From assembly GCA_049322715.1 (NCBI GenBank), contig JBMOQP010000006.1, positions 1 to 29,140 of the forward strand: a stretch of 29,140 nt of DNA, read 5' to 3'. Below the pieces are notes generated by a model, which worked only from the letters and a program-made list of their open reading frames with translations, was not told where the DNA came from and ran no database searches. The position numbers and the translations under genes are program-made. The DNA is from Thiofaba sp049322715 (GTDB taxonomy: Bacteria; Pseudomonadota; Gammaproteobacteria; Halothiobacillales; Halothiobacillaceae). Below are positions 1 through 7,468 of this stretch, piece after piece; positions within the stretch are counted from its first letter, which is position 1; the number at the start of each line of letters is the position of its first letter.

Positions 1-25
1 AGTTCGAGTCTCGTTTCCCGCTCCA
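1..25 (+). tRNA. tRNA-Gly, 3' end only (probably GCC)
   Basis: The first 25 bases are the T-arm (GTTCGAGTC), the 3' acceptor strand TTCCCGC and a TCCA end of a tRNA that starts outside the window. The acceptor strand and the tRNA-Cys just downstream fit glycine tRNA(GCC), as in the common Gly-Cys-Leu cluster of gammaproteobacteria. The anticodon is not visible, so the identity is inferred. Confidence 0.75.
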
Positions 26-53
26 GTTTTATCTTCGCGTCAAGCGACATCCC

Positions 54-127
54 GGCTGGATGGCAGAGTGGTGATGCAGCGGATTGCAAATCCGTGTACC
101 TCGGTTCGATTCCGGGTCCAGCCTCCA
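54..127 (+). tRNA. tRNA-Cys (GCA)
   Basis: A complete 74-base cloverleaf with encoded CCA. The acceptor strands GGCTGGA (54-60) and TCCAGCC (117-123) pair perfectly. The anticodon loop TTGCAAA places GCA at 86-88, closed by the 79-83/91-95 stem, and the T-loop is GGTTCGATTCC. It lies 28 bases after the tRNA-Gly end and was probably co-transcribed with it. Confidence 0.97.
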
Positions 128-136
128 GAATTCATC

Positions 137-171
137 GACAAGGCCCGCCACCGTGCGGGCCTTGTCGTTTT
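137..171 (+). terminator. Rho-independent terminator of the tRNA Gly-Cys unit
   Basis: A perfect 12-bp stem (137-148 with 155-166, GACAAGGCCCGC and its complement) with a 6-base loop is followed by GTTTT. It ends the tRNA transcript. On the opposite strand it also lies just past the argE stop codon but has no T-run there. Confidence 0.9.
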
Positions 172-177
172 CCCGCT

Positions 178-1338
178 TCACCCGTCTTGCGGATTCAGGC
201 AGAAGCGCTGGATCAGCGCGCGCAGTAGCTCCATGGTGGGCTCGATGCGGTCCAGGGCGAGGTATTCGTCCGGCTGGTGGGCCTGGGCGATATCCCCAGG
301 GCCAAGCACAACCACGTCCATGCCCAGCTCCCGCAGGTAGGGACCCTCCGTGCCAAAGGGCACAGCCTCGGCGGCATGCCCGGTGAGGGCCTCCGTCGCC
401 CGCACCAGGGGCGAGTCCGCCGGGGTTTCCATCGGCGGGGTACCGGCGAAGAGGGGCTCGACCGCAAGGCTCAGGCCCGGAAGGGTCACCGCCTGGCCGA
501 GGCGCTCCTTCAGCATGTCCCGCAGCTCCAGCATGTTCATGCCCGGCAGCGGACGCACGTCGATGTGCAGCTCGCAGTGACCGCAGATGCGGTTGGGGTT
601 GTCCCCGCCGTGGATGTAGCCGAGGTTCATGGTCGGCGCCGGCACATGGAACAGCGGGTTGCAGTGGCGGGACTGGAGCTCCGCGCGGAAGTCGAGCAGC
701 GCCCCCATCGCCTGCTGCATGCCCTCGATCGCATTGGCGCCCAGGCTCGGGTCGCTGGAGTGGCCGGAATGGCCTGTGATGCGGATCGCCTCCATCATCA
801 CCCCCTTGTGCATGCGCACCGGGCGCAGCCCGGTCGGCTCCCCGATCACCGCGTAGCGCGCCTTGGGGCGCCCCAGCCGGACCAGAGTTTCCGCACCGGC
901 CATCGAGCTTTCCTCGTCGGCAGTGGCGAGGATGATCAGCGGCTGCTTGAGGTCGGCCGCCCGCAGGCCGCGCGCCGCCTCCAGCGCAAGAGCGATGAAG
1001 GACTTCATGTCCGAGGTGCCGAGGCCGTAGAGCCGCCCGTCCGCCTCGGTCAGCCTGAAGGGATCATGCGTCCATAGATGCTCGTCGCAGGGCACCGTGT
1101 CCGTGTGCCCGGCCAGCACGAGCCCCCCCACCCCCTGGCCGAGGGTGCCGATGACGTTGGCCTTGCCGGGCTTGCCGGGGATGGGGACGATTTCGACCGC
1201 AAAGCCCGCGGACTCCATCCAGCCCGCCACCTCGTCGATCAGGGCGCGATTGCTCTGGTCAAAGGCCGGGTTGACGCTGCTCACCGAGGGGATGGCGATG
1301 AGGCGGGCAAGCATCTCGTGCAGGCTTGGGGCGGGCAT
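178..1338 (-). CDS. argE: Acetylornithine deacetylase (M20 metallopeptidase family)
   Basis: ArgE hydrolyses N2-acetyl-L-ornithine to ornithine and acetate in arginine biosynthesis, in the cytoplasm. The 386-residue protein shows the M20 zinc-site motifs in order: HTD (about 78-80), GTSDMK (Asp about 110), the DEESS pair (Glu about 142-143), the substrate-side GEPTGL, and a final HQPDEY histidine near the C-terminus. A small dimerisation domain is inserted in the middle, as usual. The ATG at 1338 was chosen over one 30 bases upstream because AGGAG lies 5 bases before it on the coding strand. The gene is divergent from the GNAT/C39 gene and convergent with the tRNA terminator. Related M20 deacylases cannot be fully excluded, but length and motifs match ArgE well. 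Confidence 0.93.
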   Translation of the reverse strand: MPAPSLHEMLARLIAIPSVSSVNPAFDQSNRALIDEVAGWMESAGFAVEIVPIPGKPGKANVIGTLGQGVGGLVLAGHTDTVPCDEHLWTHDPFRLTEADGRLYGLGTSDMKSFIALALEAARGLRAADLKQPLIILATADEESSMAGAETLVRLGRPKARYAVIGEPTGLRPVRMHKGVMMEAIRITGHSGHSSDPSLGANAIEGMQQAMGALLDFRAELQSRHCNPLFHVPAPTMNLGYIHGGDNPNRICGHCELHIDVRPLPGMNMLELRDMLKERLGQAVTLPGLSLAVEPLFAGTPPMETPADSPLVRATEALTGHAAEAVPFGTEGPYLRELGMDVVVLGPGDIAQAHQPDEYLALDRIEPTMELLRALIQRFCLNPQDG

Positions 1339-1454
1339 GTGAACTCCTGGCGGCCGCGGGCATGACATGAACGAATCATCGCAGATTCCCGGCGTTCCGC
1401 ACCTCCGGATGTGCCCTGCTAAGCTCGGAATATCCCTTCCCTCCAGGCCTCACC

Positions 1455-2558
1455 ATGCTGCGACCCGCAACGCTGGACGACATCCCAACCCTGCTCGAAA
1501 TCGAGAACGCCTGCTTCAAGGGGGATCGCCTCAGCCGTCGCCAGTTCCGCTACATGCTGACCAAGGCCCACGCGGTGACCCTGGTCGACGAAAGAGAGGG
1601 CTAGATACGCGGCTATGTCCTGGTCCTGTTCTCGCGCGGGGTCTCCATGGCGCGGATCTACTCCATCGCCGTCCGACCCGAGCATGTCCGCCAGGGAGTC
1701 GGGAGCGCCCTGGTGACAGCGGCGGAAGAGGCCGCGCTCGCCCATGACTGCGTCTCCCTGCGCCTGGAGATCCGCGAGGACAACGCCGCCTCCCGCGCCC
1801 TGTTCGAGCGGCTGGGCTACCGCCCGTTCGATGTCCTTCGCGACTATTACGAGGACCACACGGACGCGGTGCGCTACGAGAAGTCCCTCGCCCCCCACCT
1901 CAAGACCGAGCTAACGCGGGTGCCTTTCTACGAGCAGACCCTCGATTTCACCTGCGGCCCCGCCTCGCTGATGATGGCCATGCGCGCCCTTGATCCCGAA
2001 GTGGTGATGGACCGCAAGAAGGAGCTGCGCCTCTGGCGCGAGGCGAACACCATCTTCATGACCTCGGGCCATGGCGGCTGCGGCCCCTACGGCCTGGCCC
2101 TGGCCGCCGCGCGGCGCGGCTTCGAAGTCGAGGTCTACACCAACGAGCGCGGCACCCAGCTGGTGGACTCGGTACGCAGCCGGGAGAAGAAGGAAGTCAT
2201 GCGCCTGGTGCAGGAAGACATGGAGGACGAGGCCCGCCAGCTCGGCATCCCCATCCACTACACCAGCCTGCAGGTGGCGGACCTCGAGCGCATCTACGCC
2301 GAAGGCGGGACGGCGCTGGTATTGATCTCGTCCTACGCCATCTACGGCGAGAAATTTCCCCACTGGGTGGTGGTGACCGGCTTCGACGACCGCTTCATCT
2401 ACCTCCACGACCCCTTCGTGGACCATGAGCACGGGGAAACGGTGATGGACTCCTTCAACATGCCCATCCGCAAGCGCGACTTCGACCGCATGGCACGCTA
2501 CGGCAAGACCGGCCTGAAGGCTGCGGTGGTGCTGTGGCGGCGAGGCAAGCATGGCTGA
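1455..2558 (+). pseudogene. GNAT acetyltransferase / peptidase C39-like fusion, interrupted by an amber codon
   Basis: Read from the ATG at 1455, one frame encodes an N-terminal GNAT domain (start MLRPATLDDIPTLLEIE) and then a papain-like C39 domain, about 367 codons in all. GNAT motif A is visible as VRPEHVRQGVGSALV. The C39 part has the catalytic cysteine in DFTCGPAS (about codon 167) and a candidate catalytic histidine in FPHWVVVTGFDD. Codon 50 is TAG (1602-1604), in the middle of the GNAT domain, with no frame change on either side. The rare codons AGA and ATA lie next to it. The downstream frame is intact for 300 codons and keeps its family motifs, so the lesion is recent, suppressed, or a sequencing error. 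The gene overlaps the RimK-family gene by 8 bases, which suggests translational coupling. Family knowledge: GNAT-C39 fusions of this kind often sit beside RimK-like ATP-grasp genes. Confidence 0.8.
1647..2558 (+). CDS. Possible restart product: GNAT C-terminal half plus C39-like peptidase
   Basis: This is the alternative reading of the interrupted gene. Translation could resume at the ATG at 1647, giving 303 residues with GNAT motif A onward (about 1-80) and the whole C39-like domain (about 90-303; Cys103). No convincing ribosome binding site lies before this ATG, so efficient de novo initiation is doubtful. The acetyltransferase fold would lack its first strands and is probably inactive, but the peptidase domain would be complete. 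It is listed because a conventional gene finder would probably call this start. Confidence 0.4.
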   Translation: MARIYSIAVRPEHVRQGVGSALVTAAEEAALAHDCVSLRLEIREDNAASRALFERLGYRPFDVLRDYYEDHTDAVRYEKSLAPHLKTELTRVPFYEQTLDFTCGPASLMMAMRALDPEVVMDRKKELRLWREANTIFMTSGHGGCGPYGLALAAARRGFEVEVYTNERGTQLVDSVRSREKKEVMRLVQEDMEDEARQLGIPIHYTSLQVADLERIYAEGGTALVLISSYAIYGEKFPHWVVVTGFDDRFIYLHDPFVDHEHGETVMDSFNMPIRKRDFDRMARYGKTGLKAAVVLWRRGKHG

Positions 2559-3999
2559 ACGCCTGCTGATCATCGCCCAGCCGAAAGACTGGAAGAACGA
2601 CCTGCCCGGGGCCAGCGTCATCACCCCGCGCGACTACCTTTCCGGCGCATGCCTGCCTGCCGGGCGCCGCACGCGCGTGCTGAACCTCTGTCGCAGCTAC
2701 CGCTATCTCTCCGAGGGCTATTACTGCTCCCTCCTGGCCGAGGCGCGCGGCCATCGGGTCATTCCCTCGGTGCGGACCACGCAGGACCTGTCCCGCAAGT
2801 CCATCTACCTCCTCGGCCTGGAAGACATCGACCTGCGCAAGGCGCTCACCGGCGTGGGGGGCGAACAGTACACGCTCGACATTTGCTTCGGTCACTGTGC
2901 GGCCCAGGGATTCCGCGAGATCGCCCGCCAGGTGTTCGCCGCCCTCCCCGCCCCCCTGCTGCGGGTCAGCTTCCGCCGCCAGGGACACTGGCGCATCGAG
3001 GGCGTGAGCGCTCCCGCCATCCAGACCCTGGACGAAGCTGGCCGACACCTCCTCCACGAAGGGCTCGCCCGTTACCTCGCTCGACCGCCCCGGGCGCCCC
3101 GCGCCCGTTCCGCCCGCTACGACCTGGCCATCCTCCACAACCCCGACGAGTCGATGCCCCCCTCCGACCGCCGGGCCCTGCGCGCCTTCGAGCGCGCAGG
3201 CCAGGCCGCCGGGCTGAATGTCGACCTCATCGGGCCGAAGGATTACGGCCGGCTGGCCGAATACGACGCCCTGTTCATCCGCGAGACCACACACATCGTC
3301 CACCACACCTACCGCTTCGCGCGCAAGGCGCTGGCCGAGGGGATGGTAGTCATCGACCACCCTGACGACATCCTGCGTTGCGCCAACAAGGTCTACCTCG
3401 CGGAATTGATGCGCGCCCACAGCGTCCCCACTCCGCGTACGCTCATCCTCGGCCGGGGGGATCTCGCGCGCATCGAGACGGAAATCGGCTATCCGGTGGT
3501 GCTGAAGGTGCCCGAGGGCTCCTTCTCGAGCGGCGTGTTCAGGGCCGACGACCGTGCCCAGATGGAGGATCGGGCCCGGACCCTTCTGCGCGAATCGGAC
3601 CTGATCCTCGCCCAGGAATACCTCTACACCCCCTTCGACTGGCGCATCGGAATCCTCAACAGGAAGCCTCTCTACGCCTGCAAGTACCTCATGTCGAAGC
3701 ACCATTGGCAGATCGTCGACTACACAAATGGCAAGGCCCGCGAAGGCGGTTCCTTTTGCGTCCCGTTGCAGGACGTCCCACACGAGGTCATCCACACAGC
3801 CCTCAGGGCCGCCAACCTCATCGGCGACGGATTGTATGGCGTCGACCTCAAGCAGGTGGACGGACGCGTGGTGGTGATCGAGGTCAATGACAACCCCTCC
3901 ATCGAAAGCGGGGTCGAGGATGCCGTGCTTGGCGAGAAGCTCTACGAGGCCATCGCCCAGGATTTTCGCCGCCGGCTCGACGCGCTACGCGGCCGCTGA
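2551..3999 (+). CDS. RimK-family ATP-grasp ligase with N-terminal RimK-associated domain
   Basis: A 482-residue protein. The first ~190 residues resemble the RimK-like ATP-grasp N-terminal domain (segments such as YRYLSEGYYCSLLAEARGHR). From about 230 onward there is a pre-ATP-grasp fold and then an ATP-grasp domain: the ATP-binding lysine in YPVVLKVPEGSFSSG, a second strand in LILAQEYLYTPFDWRIG, and the metal ligands in VVIEVNDNPSIESG. ATP-grasp enzymes of this group form amide bonds between a carboxylate and an amine via acyl phosphate; the substrate here is unknown. It is longer than ribosomal S6-modifying RimK (about 300 residues), so it should not be called rimK. The start ATG overlaps the last 8 bases of the GNAT/C39 gene (ATGGCTGA), indicating an operon and linked function, perhaps peptide ligation, trimming and acetylation. 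Confidence 0.85.
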   Translation: MAERLLIIAQPKDWKNDLPGASVITPRDYLSGACLPAGRRTRVLNLCRSYRYLSEGYYCSLLAEARGHRVIPSVRTTQDLSRKSIYLLGLEDIDLRKALTGVGGEQYTLDICFGHCAAQGFREIARQVFAALPAPLLRVSFRRQGHWRIEGVSAPAIQTLDEAGRHLLHEGLARYLARPPRAPRARSARYDLAILHNPDESMPPSDRRALRAFERAGQAAGLNVDLIGPKDYGRLAEYDALFIRETTHIVHHTYRFARKALAEGMVVIDHPDDILRCANKVYLAELMRAHSVPTPRTLILGRGDLARIETEIGYPVVLKVPEGSFSSGVFRADDRAQMEDRARTLLRESDLILAQEYLYTPFDWRIGILNRKPLYACKYLMSKHHWQIVDYTNGKAREGGSFCVPLQDVPHEVIHTALRAANLIGDGLYGVDLKQVDGRVVVIEVNDNPSIESGVEDAVLGEKLYEAIAQDFRRRLDALRGR

Positions 4000-4015
4000 C
4001 GGGGCGATGGTCTGG

Positions 4016-4044
4016 CGCCGCCCAGGATATCGCGCTGGGCGGCG
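4016..4044 (+). other. Hairpin after the RimK-family gene
   Basis: A perfect 9-bp inverted repeat (CGCCGCCCA at 4016-4024, complement at 4036-4044) starts 17 bases after the ATP-grasp stop codon. No T-run follows, so it is not a standard intrinsic terminator. It may still end or stabilise that mRNA ahead of the tRNA-Leu gene. Confidence 0.45.
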
Positions 4045-4078
4045 GGCCGACGCACGTGCTAGCATGCCGCCACCCTCC

Positions 4079-4165
4079 GCCCGGATGGCGAAACCGGTAT
4101 ACGCAAGGGACTTAAAATCCCTCAGCCGCAAGGCTATGCGGGTTCGACCCCCGCTCCGGGCACCA
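4079..4165 (+). tRNA. tRNA-Leu (TAA)
   Basis: An 87-base class II tRNA with encoded CCA. The acceptor strands GCCCGGA (4079-4085) and TCCGGGC pair perfectly. The anticodon loop CTTAAAA gives TAA at 4113-4115. The long variable arm (AGCCGCAAGGCTATGC region) marks leucine, and the T-arm is GGGTTCGACCCCC. A TAGCAT at 4060-4065 followed by a GC-rich stretch could be its -10 element; no good -35 is visible. Confidence 0.97.
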
Positions 4166-4291
4166 AGAAATCAACAATTAATCTATACATATCAATAGGT
4201 TAAGTTTGTAATGCGGCGCTTGGTGTGCAATGCAGCGACGCATGATTTGCAACAATCCGTAGCGGCCCTTTGAAGGGCCATTATTCAGGCA
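4166..4291. other. AT-richer gap after tRNA-Leu, no gene seen
   Basis: The first ~60 bases are clearly more AT-rich than the surrounding DNA. They begin directly at the tRNA 3' end, the usual integration point of tRNA-targeting phages and islands. A GGCCCTT/AAGGGCC palindrome lies at about 4264-4279. No reading frame or second copy of the tRNA end was found in the window. Confidence 0.5.
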
Positions 4292-4537
4292 TCAATCCCA
4301 CGACCTGATGAGCAGCTCACCGACCTCGTCGGATCGTCCGTTGCCACCCACGGTATACCGGATGCCTACATGCTCCATGGCCAGCCAGGTGAACGCCTTC
4401 CGGATGTCTGGATGGTCGTGGATGCTGACGAGCATCTTGCCCTTGATCATCCTGACCAGGGTAGCCATGCGCTCGTATTGGTCCATACCGAAATCACCAT
4501 AGCCAGTATGGCGGGTCGCGGCGGCTACCGGATGCAA
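4292..4537 (-). pseudogene. C-terminal remnant of a D12-class DNA adenine methyltransferase (phage type)
   Basis: About 70 residues match the C-terminal region of D12-class N6-adenine methyltransferases: GYGDFGMDQYERMATL, then IKGKMLVSIHDHPDIRKAF and a final GELLIRSWD with its own stop codon. The family is normally 250-300 residues. The S-adenosylmethionine motif and the DPPY catalytic motif, which should lie upstream, are absent; the homology stops just before GYGDF. Similarity to the family is recognised by eye only. With tRNA-Leu next to it and lower GC around it, this looks like a leftover of an excised or decayed prophage. The nominal ATG at 4537 is probably not a functional start. Confidence 0.7.
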
Positions 4538-4587
4538 TCTTGAGCTTCCCTAGCGCGCCGAGGGTACCTATTGGTATCCAGGAGGCC

Positions 4588-4620
4588 CGAAAAGCAAAAG
4601 GGCCGCACTAGGCGACCCTT
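4588..4620 (-). terminator. Rho-independent terminator of tRNA-Pro
   Basis: On the minus strand, a 9-bp stem (AAGGGTCGC with GCGGCCCTT, one G-T pair) and a 5-base loop are followed by TTGCTTTT. It lies 19 bases past the 3' end of tRNA-Pro. Confidence 0.85.
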
Positions 4621-4638
4621 CTAACTGATTGATTTGGT

Positions 4639-4715
4639 TGGTCGGGGTGAGAGGATTTGAACCTCCGACCACCTGCACCCCATACAGGTGCGCTACCAGG
4701 CTGCGCTACACCCCG
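4639..4715 (-). tRNA. tRNA-Pro (GGG)
   Basis: A 77-base minus-strand tRNA with encoded CCA. It starts CGGGGTG and ends CACCCCGACCA. The D-arm GCGCAGCCTGGTAGCGC and T-arm GGTTCAAATCC are typical of proline tRNAs. The anticodon loop ATGGGGT gives GGG, closed by a CCTGT/GCAGG stem with one G-T pair, closely resembling E. coli proL. Confidence 0.96.
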
Positions 4716-4728
4716 ACACAAGCCGTGC

Positions 4729-4757
4729 ATTATGCCAGAGCGGCGCCCTTCTGTGAA
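4729..4757 (-). promoter_or_regulatory. Sigma-70 promoter of tRNA-Pro
   Basis: Minus-strand -35 TTCACA (4752-4757), a 17-base spacer and -10 CATAAT (4729-4734), with 13 bases to the tRNA 5' end. A 7-bp hairpin (4745-4751 with 4755-4761) overlaps the -35 and lies just past the acnB stop codon. Confidence 0.7.
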
Positions 4758-4780
4758 GGGCTTCGGGACGCATCTTCGCC

Positions 4781-7342
4781 TTATGCCGCGACGATCGGGA
4801 TGGCCTTGTCCGCCACCTTCTTGTATTCCGCGATCTCGTGGAAGTTGAGGTAGCGGTACACGTCATCAGCCAGCGGCTCCAGCGTCTTCACGTGCTGCAG
4901 GTACTCCTCCACGGTCGGCAGGCGGCCGAGGATGGCGGAGACCGCCGACAGCTCGGCGGAGCCGAGGTAGACGTTGGTGTCCTTGCCCATGCGGTTGGGG
5001 AAGTTGCGGGTGGAGGTGGACATGACGGTCGCACCCTCGGCCACGCGCGCCTGGTTGCCCATGCACAGCGAGCAGCCCGGCATCTCGGTACGCGCGCCAG
5101 CCTTGCCGAAGATGCTGTAGTAGCCCTCCTCGATGAGCTGGTGCTCGTCCATCTTGGTCGGCGGGGCAATCCACAGGCGGGTCGGCACGGCGCCGTTCTG
5201 CTTCTCCAGCACCTTGCCGGCCGCGCGGTAGTGGCCGATGTTGGTCATGCAGGAGCCGATGAAGACCTCGTGGATCGTGTCGCCGGCGACTTCGGACAGG
5301 GGCTTGATGTCGTCCGGGTCGTTCGGGCAGGCGAGCAGCGGCTCCTTGATCTCGTTGAGGTCGATCTCGATGATCTCGGCGTACTCGGCGTCGGCATCCG
5401 GCTCAAGCAGGACCGGGTTTTCCAGCCATTTCTCCATGGCCTCGATGCGGCGGGAGAGGGTGCGCTTGTCCTCGTAACCGTTGGCGATCATCCACTTGAG
5501 CAGGGTGATGTTGGAGTTGAGAAACTCGATGATCGGCTCCTTGCCGAGGCGCACGGTGCAGCCGTTGGCGGAACGCTCGGCGGAGGCATCGGCGAACTCG
5601 AAGGCCTGCTCCACCTTGAGGTTCGGCAGCCCCTCGATCTCCAGCACGCGGCCGTTGAAGACGTTCTTCTTGCCCTTCTTCTCGACCGTCAGCAGCCCCT
5701 TCTGGATGGCGACGTAGGGGATGGCGTTGACCAGGTCGCGCAGGGTGATGCCCGGCTGCATCTCGCCCTTGAAGCGCACCAGCACGGACTCCGGCATGTC
5801 CAGCGGCATCACGCCCAGCGCGGCGGCGAAGGCGACGAGGCCGGAGCCCGCCGGAAAGGAAATGCCGATCGGAAAGCGGGTGTGCGAGTCGCCGCCGGTA
5901 CCGACGGTGTCCGGCAGGATCATGCGGTTGAGCCAGGAGTGGATCACGCCATCGCCCGGACGCAGGGACACGCCGCCGCGGGTCTGGATGAACTCCGGCA
6001 GGGTGTGCTGCAGCTTGATGTCCACCGGCTTCGGATAGGCGGCGGTATGGCAGAAGGACTGCATGACGAGGTCGGCGGAGAAGCCCAGGCAGGCCAGCTC
6101 GGTCAGCTCGTCGCGGGTCATGGCGCCGGTGGTGTCCTGCGAGCCGACGGTGGTCATGCGCGGCTCGCAGTAGGTGCCGGGGCGCACGCCCTTCACGCCG
6201 CAGGCCTGGCCGACCATCTTCTGGGCCAGGGTGAAGCCCTTGCCGGTGTCCTTCGGCGCGACCGGGCGCACGAACACGTCGGAGGCCGGCAGGCCCAGGG
6301 CGGCGCGGGCGCGGTCGGTCAGGGCGCGACCGATAATGAGCGGGATGCGCCCCCCTGCCCTCACCTCGTCGGCCAGTGTGGTCGGCTTGAACTCGAAGCG
6401 GGCGATGACCGCGCCGTTCTTCAGCACCTCACCCGCGTAGGGACGTACTGTGACCACGTCGCCGGTTTCCATGGCGGACACGTCCACCTCGATCGGCAGC
6501 GCGCCGGAATCCTCGGCGGTGTTGAAGAAAATCGGGGCGATCTTGCCGCCCAGGATCACCCCGCCGGTGCGCTTGTTCGGCACGAACGGGATGTCGGCGC
6601 CCATGTGCCAGAGCACGGAGTTGATCGCGGACTTGCGGCTGGAGCCGGTGCCGACCACGTCGCCGACATAGGCGATGGGATGGCCCTTGGCCTTGAGCTG
6701 CTCGATGGTGTCGAGACCGCCGGGCATCTTGCTGACCAGCATGGCCTTGGCGTGCAGGGGGATGTCCGGACGGCTCCATGCGTCGGTGGCCGGGGACAGG
6801 TCATCGGTATTGGTCTCGCCCGGCACCTTGAACACGGTGACTGTGATCTCTTCAGGAAGCTGCGGGCGGTTCTTGAACCACTCGGCCTCGGCCCAGGCCA
6901 GCATGACCTTCTTCGCGTGCGGGTTGCCAGCCTTGGCCTTGTCCTCCACGTCGCGGAACGCATCGTACACCAGCAGGGTGCCGGACAGGGCCTTGACGGC
7001 CTCCTCCGCGACAGCCTCGTCGTCCAGCAGGGCGATCAGCGGCTGGATGTTGTAGCCGCCGAGCATGGTGCCGAGCAGGAAGGTGGCGCGCTTGCGGTCG
7101 ATCAGCGGGCAGGCCGCCGCCCCCCTGGCCACATCGGCGAGGAAGGCGGCCTTGACGTAGGCGGCCGGGTCCACCCCGGGCGGCACGCGGTCGGTGATCA
7201 GGTCCAGCAGGGTCTGCTCCTCGCCTGCGGGAGGATCCTTCAGCAACTCGACCAGGGCGGCGGTCTGTTCCGCGGTGAGCGGCAGCGGCGGCAGGCCTTG
7301 GGCGGCGCGTTCGGCGACGTGCAGGCGATAGCTTTCGAGCAT
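4781..7342 (-). CDS. acnB: Bifunctional aconitate hydratase 2 / 2-methylisocitrate dehydratase
   Basis: AcnB converts citrate to isocitrate via cis-aconitate in the TCA cycle, and 2-methyl-cis-aconitate hydration in propionate use. The 853-residue product has the AcnB order: an N-terminal HEAT-like domain (starting MLESYRLHVAERAAQGLPPLPL in two blocks), the swivelling domain moved to second place, then the two catalytic domains. The three [4Fe-4S] cysteines are in FIGSCMTN (about 698) and GCSLCMGNQ (about 757 and 760). E. coli AcnB has 865 residues. Start choice: the ATG at 7342 lies 9 bases after GGGAG; the in-frame ATG at 7348 is only 3 bases away, so 7342 is favoured. The gene is monocistronic and divergent from alanine dehydrogenase. 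Confidence 0.97.
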   Translation of the reverse strand: MLESYRLHVAERAAQGLPPLPLTAEQTAALVELLKDPPAGEEQTLLDLITDRVPPGVDPAAYVKAAFLADVARGAAACPLIDRKRATFLLGTMLGGYNIQPLIALLDDEAVAEEAVKALSGTLLVYDAFRDVEDKAKAGNPHAKKVMLAWAEAEWFKNRPQLPEEITVTVFKVPGETNTDDLSPATDAWSRPDIPLHAKAMLVSKMPGGLDTIEQLKAKGHPIAYVGDVVGTGSSRKSAINSVLWHMGADIPFVPNKRTGGVILGGKIAPIFFNTAEDSGALPIEVDVSAMETGDVVTVRPYAGEVLKNGAVIARFEFKPTTLADEVRAGGRIPLIIGRALTDRARAALGLPASDVFVRPVAPKDTGKGFTLAQKMVGQACGVKGVRPGTYCEPRMTTVGSQDTTGAMTRDELTELACLGFSADLVMQSFCHTAAYPKPVDIKLQHTLPEFIQTRGGVSLRPGDGVIHSWLNRMILPDTVGTGGDSHTRFPIGISFPAGSGLVAFAAALGVMPLDMPESVLVRFKGEMQPGITLRDLVNAIPYVAIQKGLLTVEKKGKKNVFNGRVLEIEGLPNLKVEQAFEFADASAERSANGCTVRLGKEPIIEFLNSNITLLKWMIANGYEDKRTLSRRIEAMEKWLENPVLLEPDADAEYAEIIEIDLNEIKEPLLACPNDPDDIKPLSEVAGDTIHEVFIGSCMTNIGHYRAAGKVLEKQNGAVPTRLWIAPPTKMDEHQLIEEGYYSIFGKAGARTEMPGCSLCMGNQARVAEGATVMSTSTRNFPNRMGKDTNVYLGSAELSAVSAILGRLPTVEEYLQHVKTLEPLADDVYRYLNFHEIAEYKKVADKAIPIVAA

Positions 7343-7379
7343 GGTCATGGACTCCCGGAGACGATAGATAATTTTTCGC

Positions 7380-7385
7380 ATTGTA
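7380..7385 (-). promoter_or_regulatory. Possible -10 element for acnB
   Basis: TACAAT on the minus strand, about 38 bases before the acnB start, inside the divergent acnB/ald gap. No convincing -35 element lies 16-18 bases upstream, so this is tentative. Confidence 0.35.
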
Positions 7386-7468
7386 ACACCCCGCGGGAGG
7401 CCGCCGGACGCCTGCATCCCCGCGCTGTGGCTATGCTCAAGCATGAGGCGGCAATGAGGAGCCACACC

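Noticed and set aside
1602..1604. Programmed pyrrolysine insertion at TAG
   Set aside because: No pyl genes are in the window, and the position is a surface-like part of a GNAT domain where no special residue is expected; a point mutation is simpler.
4745..4761. Intrinsic terminator after acnB
   Set aside because: A 7-bp hairpin is present, but no T-run follows on the acnB strand; it overlaps the tRNA-Pro -35.
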